Notes: generated by a model not told the origin, from the sequence alone. Shown: positions 16,516 through 26,342, numbered from the stretch's first letter. The stretch: DNA of 64,000 nucleotides from Rhizobiales bacterium IMCC20636 (GCA_016865015.1 CP018226.1:2263001-2327000); one strand, 5' to 3'. Numbers and translations: made by a program.

Positions 16516-17853
16516 TTACATATCTTTCAGAGTCTTACCGATGGCATCGATGATTTCATCAATGTGATTTTTCTCTGCGATCAGCGATGGTGCAACAATG
16601 GCGGTATCGCCCGTCCATTTGACGTGGCAGCCTTTCCAGAACAGCTCTTTTTGCAGCTTGTTGCCGCGAATGCCGGGTTTTCCTTCTTCGGGGAAAACCT
16701 CAATGCCTGCCATCATGCCATAGCCGCGCAAATCCTTGACGATGGGCAGACCTTTCAGTGACCAGATGCCATCGAGGAAATAATCGGTCATGTCTGCAGC
16801 GCGTTCAAACAGGCCTTCATCCTCATAAATCTGCAGTGTTGCAAGACCGGCAGCACAGGCGGCGGGATGTGCGGAATAGGTATAGCCGTGGAAGAATTCG
16901 ATCGCGTTTTCAGGCGCGGCGTTCATGATTGTGTCGTAAATTTCATCGGTGGCCGAAACGGCTCCCATCGGGATGGCCCCGTTGGTCAGCGCCTTTGCCA
17001 TGGTAATCACATCCGGCATGACATTGAACGCATCCGTCGCAAATGGTGTTCCGAGGCGGCCAAAGGCGGTGATGACTTCGTCGAAAACCAGCAGAATGCC
17101 GTGCTGGTCACAAATTTCACGCAGGCGCTCCAGATAGCCTTTGGGTGGCACGAGCGTGCCGGTTGAGCCGGCAATCGGCTCGACAAAAACAGCCGCGATG
17201 GTGGAACCGCCATAGGTTTCGCAATGGCGTTGCAGATCATTGGCAAGCTCGGCACCATTTTCGGGCTGACCGCGTGTGAACATCTGGTCTTCCTGCCAAG
17301 TATGACGCAGCATGACGATGTTTGGTAGCACGACAGGGAAAGTCTCGCGGTTGCGCACCATGCCCGACAGGGACACACCACCCATATTGACGCCGTGATA
17401 GGCCCGCTCACGCGATACAAAGCGGATGCGCTGGGATTCTCCACGTGCGCGGTGATAGGCCATGATGATCTTCAGGGCTGACTCAATGGATTCCGACCCG
17501 GAATTTGTGAAGAACACATGGTTGAAGGGTTCTGGCATGATTTTGGCGAGCTTGGCGGCAAACGCAAAGGACGTTGGCTGACCCAGCTGGAACGGCGCCG
17601 TGTAGTCATTTTGCAGCATTTGCGCATAGACCGCATCGGCAATTTCCTTGCGGCCATGTCCGCAAGCCACATTGAACAGTCCGGACGAGCCATCAATCAG
17701 CCGGTCGCCATTCTGGTTCCACAAATACATGCCTTCACTTTTGGTGATCAGGCGAGGCGATTCCTTGAAATCGCGGTTAGCGGAAAACGGCATCCAGTGC
17801 TGTTCCAGCGAATTTGTGACGAATTTCTCAAGCGGTTGAGCCACCATATTCAT
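16516..17853 (-). CDS. Class III (omega) aminotransferase, beta-alanine:pyruvate type
   Basis: The 445-aa product is a fold-type I PLP enzyme: substrate-side FTNSGSESIESALK (PLP phosphate binding), YHGVNMGGVSLSG, the Asp motif LLVFDEVITAFGRLG, and the Schiff-base lysine in TMAKALTNGAIPMGAV. The N-terminal SLEQHWMPFSANRDFK is typical of omega-amino acid:pyruvate transaminases. It would move the amino group of beta-alanine or a related omega-amine to pyruvate. ATG 17853 follows GAAGGATGATGGC; an upstream TTG gives only five more residues. A MocR-type regulator is divergent, the usual arrangement for this enzyme class. Taurine or GABA are alternative substrates. Confidence 0.87.
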   Translation of the reverse strand: MNMVAQPLEKFVTNSLEQHWMPFSANRDFKESPRLITKSEGMYLWNQNGDRLIDGSSGLFNVACGHGRKEIADAVYAQMLQNDYTAPFQLGQPTSFAFAAKLAKIMPEPFNHVFFTNSGSESIESALKIIMAYHRARGESQRIRFVSRERAYHGVNMGGVSLSGMVRNRETFPVVLPNIVMLRHTWQEDQMFTRGQPENGAELANDLQRHCETYGGSTIAAVFVEPIAGSTGTLVPPKGYLERLREICDQHGILLVFDEVITAFGRLGTPFATDAFNVMPDVITMAKALTNGAIPMGAVSATDEIYDTIMNAAPENAIEFFHGYTYSAHPAACAAGLATLQIYEDEGLFERAADMTDYFLDGIWSLKGLPIVKDLRGYGMMAGIEVFPEEGKPGIRGNKLQKELFWKGCHVKWTGDTAIVAPSLIAEKNHIDEIIDAIGKTLKDM

Positions 17854-17949
17854 GCCATCATCCTTCAATGCGCGCGCCAGCTGATCCGTTCAAGATTCCA
17901 CCTGACATGCGAGTTTCTGAACTTTCAATGTGATACTGCCGTTGAAATT

Positions 17950-17968
17950 GGTCTCATAATAGGTCCAG
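17950..17968. promoter_or_regulatory. Direct-repeat half sites for the MocR regulator (candidate)
   Basis: GGTC at 17950 and AGGTCCAG at 17961-17968 form a direct repeat one helical turn apart in the divergent promoter region. On the minus strand the second reads CTGGACCT, close to the CTGGAC core I recall for TauR boxes in Rhodobacter. MocR proteins bind direct repeats of this kind. Assignment is inference. Confidence 0.4.
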
Positions 17969-18022
17969 ATGGATTTGAATATGGAGCCACATCATTTTTT
18001 GGCCGAAAGAGAGAGCAGAATC

Positions 18023-19495
18023 ATGCGGGACAGTCTGTTTCACGTTGAACGTATGGAGGCGACGACACTGCAGGCCCAAATCCGGGAAATGCTGGTGTCG
18101 GCCATGTTGGCAGGACAATTGCCAGCCGATTCTCCCATTCCTTCAACCAGAGTCATGGCCAAGCGCCTCAAGGTTTCCAGAAACACGGTCATGCTGGCCT
18201 ATCAGGCCTTGGCAGCTGATGGCTATCTGGTGGCGCGCCAGCGCTCGGGGTTTTACGTTTCTGCTGAGTTGCATGCCGGTTTGGCTGCGACAAATGTGTC
18301 CGTGTTCCCCAAAAAGCTGGATACACGCAATCCGGTTGATTGGAGCAAAAAGTTTCGACTCCACCCGGCGGGCCAAAAAAACATCATCAAGCCGCATAAC
18401 TGGCATGATTACCCGTATCCCTTCATCTATGGCCAATCAGATCCAGCGCTTTTTCCGATTACGGCCTGGCGGGATTGCACCCGGCAAGCAATGAACCGCA
18501 AATGGCTCGATGCCTGGACGGATGATCGTTTTTCCGAGGACGATCCGCGTTTGATCGAGCAGATACGTCAACGCATATTGCCGCGTCGTGGGATTTTGGC
18601 TGAAACTGATGAAATTCTGGTGACGCTTGGTGCGCAAAACGCGCTGTATCTTCTGGCCAGCCTGCTGGTGAAACCGCACACAGCGGTTGCCATTGAAGAT
18701 CCGGGCTATCCTGACATGCGCAATATTTTTACATTGATGTCCGATGACGTGCGGCCTGTTGCGGTTGATGCGGAGGGCATTGATGTTGCTGGTCTGACAG
18801 ATTCCGAGTTGGTGTTTGTCACGCCAAGCCATCAGTTCCCCACAAATGTGACGATGTCTTTGCCACGGCGCCGCGCCTTGCTGGAGTGGGCTGACAATAA
18901 TGATGCACTCATTATTGAAGATGATTATGAGTTTGAAACCAATTATATCGGCGAACCGACACCAGCCCTCAAATCGCTCGACGGGATGGGACGGGTTCTC
19001 TACATTGGAAGCCTGTCAAAATCCATCATGCCGGGGCTGCGCATGGGCTATCTTGTCGGCCCGTCTGATCTGATTGCCGAAGTGCGTGCGTTGCGACGGC
19101 TGATGCTGCGCCATCCGCCAGGCAACAATCAACGCATTGTTGCGCTGTTCCTCTCTCTGGGACGGCATGATGCCTTGATCGGTCGTTTGCACCGGGCCTA
19201 TTCGGCGCGCTGGAAGATTCTTGGAAAGGCTCTGGAAGATCATTTTCCGGGCTGGTTTCAGTCTCCCGGTTTTGGGGGCACATCCTTCTGGGTGCGCGGA
19301 CCGGATGGGCTGGACGCTGATGAGTTGGCGACCAAGGCGCTCGAAGAGGGCGTCGTCATCGAGCCGGGGCGCGTTCATTTTTCCGATGCTGACGGACCGA
19401 AGAATTTCTTTCGGTTGGGGTTTTCATCCATACCGGAAGACCAGATTGAACCGGGTATCTTCAAGCTTGCAAATGTTGCCAAGCAAATGATGTGA
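18023..19495 (+). CDS. MocR/PdxR-family regulator (GntR HTH fused to aminotransferase fold)
   Basis: The product is 490 aa from ATG 18023. Residues 10-80 are a GntR winged helix (TLQAQIREMLVSAMLAG, PSTRVMAKRLKVSRNTVMLAYQALAADGYLVARQRSGFYV) and residues ~120-490 are a class I aminotransferase-like domain. That domain has the PLP lysine in YIGSLSKSIMPGLRMGYLVGP and the Asp/Tyr motif VAIEDPGYPDM. These proteins sense PLP-amino acid adducts. Starting at 18023 leaves the half sites at 17950-17968 in the promoter; an ATG at 17969 would add 18 residues not typical of the family. It most likely controls the divergent omega-aminotransferase gene. Confidence 0.88.
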   Translation: MRDSLFHVERMEATTLQAQIREMLVSAMLAGQLPADSPIPSTRVMAKRLKVSRNTVMLAYQALAADGYLVARQRSGFYVSAELHAGLAATNVSVFPKKLDTRNPVDWSKKFRLHPAGQKNIIKPHNWHDYPYPFIYGQSDPALFPITAWRDCTRQAMNRKWLDAWTDDRFSEDDPRLIEQIRQRILPRRGILAETDEILVTLGAQNALYLLASLLVKPHTAVAIEDPGYPDMRNIFTLMSDDVRPVAVDAEGIDVAGLTDSELVFVTPSHQFPTNVTMSLPRRRALLEWADNNDALIIEDDYEFETNYIGEPTPALKSLDGMGRVLYIGSLSKSIMPGLRMGYLVGPSDLIAEVRALRRLMLRHPPGNNQRIVALFLSLGRHDALIGRLHRAYSARWKILGKALEDHFPGWFQSPGFGGTSFWVRGPDGLDADELATKALEEGVVIEPGRVHFSDADGPKNFFRLGFSSIPEDQIEPGIFKLANVAKQMM

Positions 19496-19530
19496 GGTGA
19501 ATAGGCTCGGGTCCTATGCTGGTGGCAGGT

Positions 19531-20382
19531 TCACGCTCTGTCGAGCAACTTGCTGAAGATATCCAACATTTGCATCTGGATATCGGCATTCCGGTTGCGG
19601 ATATGGCTGGCTGCATAGATCGGCTGAAACAGGGGCGGCGCATCATCAACGACGTGGACCGCTGTCTGCGCGCCATGGGGAGGAATAGCTTCGAGCGGCA
19701 GATATGATGTTGCCGGGATGGTTTGCAGAAGCGCGGCAATGGATGGCGATGGCCTGCAGGACAGGGGTGCGTCGGTGAGTTGCGGCAAGAGCTGCCTGTG
19801 GGTTTTAGAAAAAACCGATGACACGTCCGGAAAGATATAGTGCTCTGGCGAAACCTGATCGAGATGGACTGCCGCGTTGCTGACCATTTTGTAAGGCAAT
19901 TCGCCCAGTGGCGTGATGTGAAGGTCCGGGGAGTCCTGTGGTGTGAACAGCAACCCAAAATCAAGATTGCCCTCCAGCAGATCGGCGGCAATTTTTGCGC
20001 AAGAATCCATGCCCAGACAGAATGCCGTTTGCGAAAACTCACTGCGCAATTGCTGTGTTGTTGCGCCGATCAGGCTGCTCGCAATGTCATGATGCATGCC
20101 AAGGCGGATCACACGGTGATGGGCCTTTGCCATTGACACGTGGCGCACCGCTTCGCGCCACTCTATTGTCAGCGCTCTTGCGTGGTCCAGAAACCGATCA
20201 CCGGCGAGTGTGGGATGGGTGCCAGCACGGCTGCGCTCGAACAGGCGTTGTCCCAGAAGGGTTTCCAGCGTGCGAATGCGGTGCGAGACGGTGGATTGCG
20301 TGATGCCCAGCCGTTCTGCCGTCTGATTGAAGCTTTGTGTCTCCATCAGATCGGTAAAGGTTTCGAGCAGCTGAATATCCAA
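19531..20382 (-). CDS. LysR-family transcriptional regulator
   Basis: The 283-aa product has the LysR HTH at residues 1-60 (LLETFTDLMETQSFNQTAERLGITQSTVSHRIRTLETLLGQRLFERSR) and a periplasmic-binding-like effector domain (VIRLGMHHDIASSLIG, GNLDFGLLFTP). The start codon is TTG at 20382, giving the normal LysR N-terminus, with GGAAAG nine bases before it. It converges with the MocR gene and has no divergent partner; the next genes upstream are transcribed towards it. A 19-bp perfect palindrome 40 bases upstream is a likely autoregulatory site. Confidence 0.87.
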   Translation of the reverse strand: MDIQLLETFTDLMETQSFNQTAERLGITQSTVSHRIRTLETLLGQRLFERSRAGTHPTLAGDRFLDHARALTIEWREAVRHVSMAKAHHRVIRLGMHHDIASSLIGATTQQLRSEFSQTAFCLGMDSCAKIAADLLEGNLDFGLLFTPQDSPDLHITPLGELPYKMVSNAAVHLDQVSPEHYIFPDVSSVFSKTHRQLLPQLTDAPLSCRPSPSIAALLQTIPATSYLPLEAIPPHGAQTAVHVVDDAPPLFQPIYAASHIRNRNADIQMQMLDIFSKLLDRA

Positions 20383-20421
20383 AGGTTTGCTTTCCGGCGA
20401 AAATAGTGGCGGATTTCAGCC

Positions 20422-20440
20422 TAATCGATTTTATCGATTA
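20422..20440. promoter_or_regulatory. Perfect palindrome upstream of the LysR gene
   Basis: TAATCGAT-TTT-ATCGATTA is an 8+3+8 dyad ending 40 bases before the LysR start codon. LysR regulators bind dyads (often T-N11-A) near their own promoters, and this one contains such spacing. Bases 20383-20673 hold no gene; the rest of the stretch shows nothing I can name. Confidence 0.5.
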
Positions 20441-20673
20441 AGGAAATTAAATCCCTGATCAGACCCTCCAAGTTCTTTGAAACCGTAGGGAAATTGTCAT
20501 TTTCAAGCGGATTAAAGCCGTTAAAATCAGCGCAATTGCGCGTGTTACGGATTGATTGGCAGCGCGCAACAATTGAGGTATTCCATCAGGTTATAACTTG
20601 AATTGGGCGTGGAAATTGGCCGACGCGCCAGATCATCCGTCGTTGGACGCGATCCGGATTTCCGCTGATTTTC

Positions 20674-21444
20674 TTATTTGTGTTTGAAATCCGGTTTGCG
20701 CTTCTCGGTGAAAGCGGCCATGCCTTCCTTCTGATCGTCAGAGGCGAAAAGGGCATAAAACACGCGCTGCTCGTAGTGCAAGCCTTCAGCCAGGGTTGTC
20801 TCAAAAGCCCGGTTGACGGCTTCCTTGGCGGTCACCACAGATGGTCTGGAATAGCTTGCGATGGTTTGAGCGGCCTTGATGGCTTCCGCCATCAGGTCCT
20901 GTGCTGGAATAATTCTGGAGACCAGGCCTGAACGTTCTGCTTCTTCGGCATCCATCATCCGACCCGTCAGGATCAAATCCATCGCCTTGGCCTTGCCAAC
21001 GGCAAGGGTCATGCGCTGTGTGCCGCCCATTCCGGGCATGATGCCGAGCTTGATTTCCGGTTGGCCGAATTTGGCGGTATCCGCGGCAAAAATCATGTCG
21101 CACATCATCGCCAGCTCGCAGCCGCCACCCAACGCAAAACCGCTGACAGCAGCAATAACGGGCAGGCGCATGCCAGACAGGGAATTGAAACGCCCGAAGA
21201 AATCACTCATCAGCATTTCGATTTGTGACTTGTCGGCCATTTCCTTGACATCTGCACCGGCGGCAAACGCCTTCTCAGAGCCAGTGATGATGATGCAGCC
21301 AATGTCGGGATTGCGCGACAGTTCCGCGCCATGGGCGTTGAGTTGCCCAAGCAATTCCGTGTTGAGGGCATTCAGTGCGTCGGGGCGGTTGAGAGTCAGA
21401 ATGGCGACCCGGTCCTGAATGTCCACTAAAACAAGTTCGCTCAT
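20674..21444 (-). CDS. Enoyl-CoA hydratase
   Basis: The 256-aa product is a crotonase-fold enzyme of the short-chain hydratase type. The oxyanion-hole segments are [12 protein letters not shown] and [15 protein letters not shown], with the catalytic glutamates at 110 (GGGCE) and 130 ([19 protein letters not shown]), spaced 20 residues as in the ECHS1 type. It adds water across 2-enoyl-CoA. Its ATG overlaps the stop of the upstream 3-hydroxyisobutyrate dehydrogenase gene by four bases (ATGA), so the two are translationally coupled. The pairing suggests valine (or 3-hydroxyisobutyrate/methacrylyl-CoA) breakdown. Confidence 0.92.
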   Translation of the reverse strand: MSELVLVDIQDRVAILTLNRPDALNALNTELLGQLNAHGAELSRNPDIGCIIITGSEKAFAAGADVKEMADKSQIEMLMSDFFGRFNSLSGMRLPVIAAVSGFALGGGCELAMMCDMIFAADTAKFGQPEIKLGIMPGMGGTQRMTLAVGKAKAMDLILTGRMMDAEEAERSGLVSRIIPAQDLMAEAIKAAQTIASYSRPSVVTAKEAVNRAFETTLAEGLHYEQRVFYALFASDDQKEGMAAFTEKRKPDFKHK

Positions 21445-22334
21445 ACCCGGTCGTCCTTCGCATTCGTCAGAAATTCAATCATGCCGGAAAAATCAGTTTC
21501 ACCCAATCCGGCATCCACCATCTGCTGATAGAGGTTTTTTGCATGGCTTCCTAGTGGCGTTGCTGCATCTGTGGTGCTGGCAGCCTGTTGCGCCAGATTG
21601 AGATCCTTTAGCATCAAGGCTGCTGCAAATCCGGGCTTGTAGCCATTGTCGGCCGGGCTCTTCGGCCCGACACCTGGAACCGGGCAATAGGCATTGACCG
21701 ACCAGCAGGCTCCCGATGAGGTGGACACGACATCAAACAGGGCAGATTGCGAGAGACCCAGTCTGTCTGCCAGCGCAAAGGCTTCACAGGTTCCGATCAT
21801 GGAAATGCCCAGCAGCATGTTGTTGCAGATCTTTGCTGCCTGTCCTGCACCGCCGTCACCACAATGAACCGCTTTCTGGCCCATCATGTCGAACAAGGGC
21901 TGACCGACCGCAAATGCTTCCTTTGTGCCGCCCACCATAAAGGTCAAAGTGCCGGCTGACGCGCCACCAACGCCGCCTGAAACCGGAGCATCCAAACACA
22001 GAATGCCAGCTTCAGCGGCCAGTCTGTGCACTTCATGTGCGGATTCTACATCAATCGTCGAGCAATCAATCAGCAGGCTGCCCGGTGTCATTTTCGGCAG
22101 GATTTCCGTCGCAACATCTATGGCGATTGTGCCATTGGGCAGCATCAGCACGACGATGTCCGCACTCAGGGCCGCATCTGCATTGCTGGTGGCCAGCCCC
22201 AGTCCGGCAGAGTGTGCAGCCTTTCGTGCTATTTCCGTGACATCAAATCCGGAAACATTATATCCGGCATTTTGCAGATTGGACGCCATGGGCAGGCCCA
22301 TATTGCCAAGACCGATAAAACCGATTGATGCCAT
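21441..22334 (-). CDS. mmsB: 3-hydroxyisobutyrate dehydrogenase
   Basis: The 297-aa product has the NAD-binding motif at its start ([14 protein letters not shown]), the substrate motif [23 protein letters not shown], and the catalytic-lysine segment [18 protein letters not shown], all diagnostic of the beta-hydroxyacid dehydrogenase family. The [26 protein letters not shown]-terminal part fits HIBADH. It oxidises 3-hydroxyisobutyrate to methylmalonate semialdehyde in valine catabolism. ATG 22334 is preceded by AGAAAGAA; the longer frame upstream lacks family residues. It overlaps the enoyl-CoA hydratase gene by four bases. Confidence 0.9.
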   Translation of the reverse strand: MASIGFIGLGNMGLPMASNLQNAGYNVSGFDVTEIARKAAHSAGLGLATSNADAALSADIVVLMLPNGTIAIDVATEILPKMTPGSLLIDCSTIDVESAHEVHRLAAEAGILCLDAPVSGGVGGASAGTLTFMVGGTKEAFAVGQPLFDMMGQKAVHCGDGGAGQAAKICNNMLLGISMIGTCEAFALADRLGLSQSALFDVVSTSSGACWSVNAYCPVPGVGPKSPADNGYKPGFAAALMLKDLNLAQQAASTTDAATPLGSHAKNLYQQMVDAGLGETDFSGMIEFLTNAKDDRV

Positions 22335-22502
22335 TTGGTGTTCTTTCTGTGCTGGATGAATTGCCAATGCTTTTTTGACCTTTGGTGACAAGGACAGTAG
22401 TGCGTTTTGCTTAAGTGTATCACTGGGCAGTGCCGCATATAAGTCTGGCTTCCTGGGCAAATTATGTATTTGTCAGGGTGCGTGCCGCAATGCAATATTG
22501 GT

Positions 22503-22533
22503 TCTGCACTTGCAGAGCATCGCTTTCTGCAGA
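22503..22533. promoter_or_regulatory. TCTGCA palindromes upstream of mbfA (candidate operator)
   Basis: TCTGCA-CT-TGCAGA (22503-22516) is a perfect 14-bp dyad, and TCTGCAGA (22526-22533) repeats the half site ten bases later. They lie 31-61 bases before the mbfA start. In other rhizobia mbfA is controlled by Irr, but this sequence does not match the Irr box I know. It may be a site for another metal regulator, or chance. Confidence 0.35.
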
Positions 22534-22563
22534 TTCTCAACACCACCGTAAAGGCCCAATTCA

Positions 22564-23541
22564 ATGCTCAGCCGTTTTTCAAATGCGCGGCGCTTTCATG
22601 ACCTGTCGGAGCAGGAAATATTGGCGCTTGCCATTTCTGCAGAAGAAGATGACGCGCGGATATATCAGACTTACGCACAGTCGGTTCGGGAAACGTTCCC
22701 CGGCAGTGCTGCGCTTCTGGATGGTATGGCTGAAGAGGAAGGTGAGCATAGACAAAAGCTGATCGACTTGCACAAAGCCCGGTTTGGTGACCAGATTCCA
22801 TTGATACGGCGAGAACATGTGGCAGGCTATTATGCGCGCAAACCCGTCTGGCTGATCGAGAATCTGGGGATTGAGCGGATTCGCAATGAAGTCTCGAATA
22901 TGGAAGACACAGCGCGGGATTTCTATTTGCGTGCGGCCAAGCGTGCAACCGATGCGGATACCAGAAAGCTGCTGGGCGATCTTGCAGAGGCTGAAGCCGG
23001 CCATCTGACCAAGGCCGGAGAGCTTCAGGAAGAGCATCTGGATGCAGAGGCACTGAATCGGGAAGATTCAGAAGCCTATCGCAAATTCGTACTGACATGG
23101 GTGCAGCCAGGACTTGCGGGTCTGATGGATGGGTCCGTTTCTACGCTCGCTCCGATCTTTGCAACAGCCTTTGCGACGCACGATCCCTGGACTACCTTTC
23201 TGGTGGGACTGGCAGCCTCGATCGGTGCCGGAATTTCGATGGGCTTCACCGAGGCGGCCTCTGATGATGGTCAGATTTCAGGCCGTGGGTCACCGGTCAA
23301 ACGTGGATTTGCCTCCGGAATCATGACTGCCGTTGGCGGGCTGGGACATGCATTACCGTATCTCATTCCTGATTTCTGGACGGCAACCAGCATTGCATTC
23401 GGGATTGTGTTCATCGAGTTGTGGGTGATCGCCTGGATACAGAAGAAATTCATGGATACTCCGTTCTTTCGTGCAGCCCTGCAGGTTGTTCTGGGTGGGG
23501 CTCTGGTATTTGCAACGGGCATCCTGATTGGCAGCGCTTAG
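22564..23541 (+). CDS. mbfA: Membrane-bound ferritin / iron exporter, MbfA (Er-VIT1) type
   Basis: The 325-aa product fuses a ferritin-like helical bundle (residues ~14-160) to a VIT1/CCC1 transporter domain (~175-325). The bundle has di-iron ligands in [34 protein letters not shown] and [13 protein letters not shown]. The membrane part starts [22 protein letters not shown] and has the glycine-rich [18 protein letters not shown] typical of VIT1 proteins. In Bradyrhizobium and Agrobacterium this protein exports iron and protects against iron and peroxide stress. The N-terminal part faces the cytoplasm. It is a single-gene unit here. Confidence 0.9.
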   Translation: MLSRFSNARRFHDLSEQEILALAISAEEDDARIYQTYAQSVRETFPGSAALLDGMAEEEGEHRQKLIDLHKARFGDQIPLIRREHVAGYYARKPVWLIENLGIERIRNEVSNMEDTARDFYLRAAKRATDADTRKLLGDLAEAEAGHLTKAGELQEEHLDAEALNREDSEAYRKFVLTWVQPGLAGLMDGSVSTLAPIFATAFATHDPWTTFLVGLAASIGAGISMGFTEAASDDGQISGRGSPVKRGFASGIMTAVGGLGHALPYLIPDFWTATSIAFGIVFIELWVIAWIQKKFMDTPFFRAALQVVLGGALVFATGILIGSA

Positions 23542-23637
23542 AGTTTTCCTTGTTCATACGGAATCGCTTTCTGCGCTTGGCAAATGCTGCCAGTCTGATG
23601 TGAAGAATTGAATCAGCTTTAGGAAATGGAGACCCAA

Positions 23638-24648
23638 ATGAGTTTTACAGCTCTGGTTGTTGACAAGGACGAGGCGGGCACCGTCTCGCAAACCATCCAA
23701 ACGCTGGATGACAGCCGTTTACCTGATGGTGAGGTGACGGTCGATGTCGCCTATTCCAATCTCAACTACAAGGATGGTCTGTGCATCACCGGCAAGGGTG
23801 GCCTTGTGCGGACCTTTCCGCATGTTCCAGGTATCGATTTTGCAGGCGTGGTTTCACAGTCATCTGACAGCCGCTACAAGGCTGGCGATCCGGTGATCCT
23901 CACTGGATGGCGGGTTGGTGAGGCCTGGTGGGGTGGCTACGCGACCAAAGCCAGTGTCAAGGCGGATTGGCTGGTCCCGATGCCAAAGGGCATGACAGCG
24001 CGTCATGCCATGGCGATCGGCACGGCCGGGCTTACCTCCATGATCGCCATCATGGCTCTGGAAGATCATGGTCTGACGCCTGACAAGGGAGAGGTTCTGG
24101 TCACAGGTGCCGCTGGCGGCGTTGGATCTGTCGCCGTGTCGATCCTGTCTCATCTGGATTATGATGTGGCAGCTGTCACAGGTCGTCCGGAAACCGCGGA
24201 TTACCTCAAGGGGCTTGGCGCAAACACGATTGTGCCCCGCGACGAGTTGACTGAAGAAAGCAAACGCCCCTTGGAGTCAGAACGGTGGGCCGGAACCATC
24301 GATGCTGTCGGCGGTGACATGCTTGGCCGCGTGCTGAAACAGATGAAAGCTGGCGGCTCGGTTGCGGCGATCGGGCTGGCCGGTGGCGCTGCGGTTCCCG
24401 GTTTCACCGTTGTTCCGTTTTTGTTGCGCGGTGTGAACCTGCTTGGTATCGATTCTGTGACGTGTCCATATGAGCGCCGTGTTGAGGCGTGGCGGCGTCT
24501 TGTCACGGAAATGCCGCTGGACAGGCTGGAACCGATGATCGAGGAGCACACCATGTCAGATTTACCAGCGCTTGGTCCGGCTATTCTCAAGGGTCAGGTG
24601 AAAGGCCGTGCGTTGATTGATATCAAATCGGCATCTGATGCGGGTTAA
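23638..24648 (+). CDS. acuI: Acryloyl-CoA reductase (NADPH), AcuI/YhdH type
   Basis: The 336-aa product is a medium-chain dehydrogenase/reductase without zinc ligands. Features are YSNLNYKDGLCITGKGG, FPHVPGIDFAGVV, GWRVGEAWWGGYA, the nucleotide motif VLVTGAAGGVGSVAVSIL, and the AcuI-typical LLRGVNLLGIDSV and CPYERRVEAWRRL. AcuI reduces acryloyl-CoA to propionyl-CoA, protecting the cell from acrylate made during DMSP or 3-hydroxypropionate metabolism. ATG 23638 has GGAG eight bases upstream and gives the usual MSFTAL start; ATG 23626 is an alternative. No DMSP lyase gene is nearby. Confidence 0.9.
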   Translation: MSFTALVVDKDEAGTVSQTIQTLDDSRLPDGEVTVDVAYSNLNYKDGLCITGKGGLVRTFPHVPGIDFAGVVSQSSDSRYKAGDPVILTGWRVGEAWWGGYATKASVKADWLVPMPKGMTARHAMAIGTAGLTSMIAIMALEDHGLTPDKGEVLVTGAAGGVGSVAVSILSHLDYDVAAVTGRPETADYLKGLGANTIVPRDELTEESKRPLESERWAGTIDAVGGDMLGRVLKQMKAGGSVAAIGLAGGAAVPGFTVVPFLLRGVNLLGIDSVTCPYERRVEAWRRLVTEMPLDRLEPMIEEHTMSDLPALGPAILKGQVKGRALIDIKSASDAG

Positions 24649-24665
24649 TTCTGTTGGCTGGCTGA

Positions 24666-24680
24666 TTGGCCATTGGCCAA
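24666..24680. other. 15-bp perfect palindrome between acuI and ppx
   Basis: TTGGCCA-T-TGGCCAA lies 17 bases after the acuI stop and 126 bases before the ppx start. It has no T-run on either side. It may be a regulator site for ppx or a short terminator stem. Confidence 0.3.
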
Positions 24681-24806
24681 ACTCCAGCTTGCCACCGGCA
24701 TCATAAATCATCCGCAAGCTTGCGAACTGTGCATTCCGTGCCTACACTGAGGGCAACGTAAAAGCGCCACTGGCAATCCGCCAGCGTAAGGCGCGAGGAA
24801 AGTATA

Positions 24807-26342
24807 GTGACGAACAAGGATGAGGTTCCCGGCAATCCGGGCTCATCCTCGCAAGACGCGACCAATGCGCGCAAGGATATTTCAGTCGATGCCACAGGTG
24901 TCGGTTTCGTATCCGTTTTGCAGCAGCATGGCGTCTCGGCGAAACCAATCGATGGTCGTGAATCTTCCATTGCGGACGCAGGATTCAAGGCCATCGGGGT
25001 TGCATCAGAACAGGGTAAACCTGCTTTGATGTTGGATGAACCGACACTAAATGCCGGAAAGGCAGTGACTGATGTCAGGCATCAGGCGGATAAGGGCGTG
25101 GATGATTCTGCATCCTCGCCCAAGCATTTGGCCTCAAAGGGACATGTCAGCGATAATCCAGTTCAGGCCGAACTTGACCAAAATATTGCGGCAAAACGGC
25201 ATGACACAGGGCAACATCGCAGACATCACGGAGCCGCAAAACCGTCTGTTGGAAAACCGGCTACCAAATATGCTGCTTTGGACCTTGGAACCAACAATTG
25301 TCGATTGCTGATTGCCGAGCCACGGGATCAGGGTTTTCGCATCGTAGATTCATTTTCACGCATCGTCCGGTTGGGCGAGGGTGTGTCAGCGAATAATCGC
25401 CTGAGTGATGAAGCCTCTGACAGGGCTATTTCGGCGTTGCGCGTGTGCTGGAACAAGCTGAAATACCATAAGGTTGAAAAGGTTCGGTTGATTGCGACCG
25501 AGGCATGTCGATCCGCTGAGAATGGTGCAGAATTTCTACAACGTGTTGCACGGGAAATTGGTCTTGAACTTGAGATCATCGATCGCGAGACCGAAGCCCG
25601 TCTGGCGGTTGCTGGCTGTTCCTCACTGGTGGAACCGCGGTCAGATGGTGTCGTGCTGTTTGATATTGGTGGTGGTTCATCGGAAATTGTCTGGATGGAT
25701 CGACGCGGGCGCAGAAAGCGCAACCGTCTGGGTGGCACATTGCGGGCTTGGGATTCTCTTCCGGTGGGTGTCGTTACGCTTTCTGAGCGCTATGATGGAA
25801 AACATGTCACTCGCGAAAGCTTCGAGATGATGGTCAACGAAGTTCGGGGAATGCTGGCTGCTTTTCCAAAGCGCCGCGAATTACAGCAGGCTCTGTCTCG
25901 TGGACGCCATCATCTGCTCGGCACGTCCGGTACCGTGACAACACTTGCCGGTGTGCATCTTGGCCTGCGCCGATATGACAGGCGGCGGGTTGATGGTATG
26001 TGGATGAGCAACAATGATGCCGCGTCGATGGTCGAACAGCTGTTGGCTTTGACGTATGAACAGCGGATCGGGCATCCGTGTATCGGGTTGGACAGGGCTG
26101 ATCTAGTGTTGCCCGGCTGTGCGATTTTCGAGGCCATCAGGCGAGAATTCACCTGTGATCAGTTGCGTGTGGCAGATCGCGGGTTGCGGGAAGGCATATT
26201 GGTGGAACTGATGAACAAGGATGGCCACGGCCTTGCGCGGCGCAGTAATCGCAGCACGCCATGGCGCCGAAAGCGACCGAAATCAAAAGACAAACGAACT
26301 GCGCACGGAAACGAAATTACGGACGGCAATACCGATGAATAG
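24807..26342 (+). CDS. Ppx/GppA-family phosphatase with long N-terminal extension
   Basis: The 511-aa product has an ASKHA-fold Ppx/GppA domain from about residue 154: [58 protein letters not shown] and [17 protein letters not shown]. This fits exopolyphosphatase or pppGpp 5'-phosphohydrolase activity. The first ~150 residues are low-complexity, polar and His/Lys-rich with no recognised domain, and the C-terminal ~40 residues are very basic. The start is GTG at 24807 after GAGGAAAG. The stop overlaps the rlmE start by eight bases, the usual ppx-rlmE pairing in Rhizobiales. Confidence 0.87.
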   Translation: MTNKDEVPGNPGSSSQDATNARKDISVDATGVGFVSVLQQHGVSAKPIDGRESSIADAGFKAIGVASEQGKPALMLDEPTLNAGKAVTDVRHQADKGVDDSASSPKHLASKGHVSDNPVQAELDQNIAAKRHDTGQHRRHHGAAKPSVGKPATKYAALDLGTNNCRLLIAEPRDQGFRIVDSFSRIVRLGEGVSANNRLSDEASDRAISALRVCWNKLKYHKVEKVRLIATEACRSAENGAEFLQRVAREIGLELEIIDRETEARLAVAGCSSLVEPRSDGVVLFDIGGGSSEIVWMDRRGRRKRNRLGGTLRAWDSLPVGVVTLSERYDGKHVTRESFEMMVNEVRGMLAAFPKRRELQQALSRGRHHLLGTSGTVTTLAGVHLGLRRYDRRRVDGMWMSNNDAASMVEQLLALTYEQRIGHPCIGLDRADLVLPGCAIFEAIRREFTCDQLRVADRGLREGILVELMNKDGHGLARRSNRSTPWRRKRPKSKDKRTAHGNEITDGNTDE

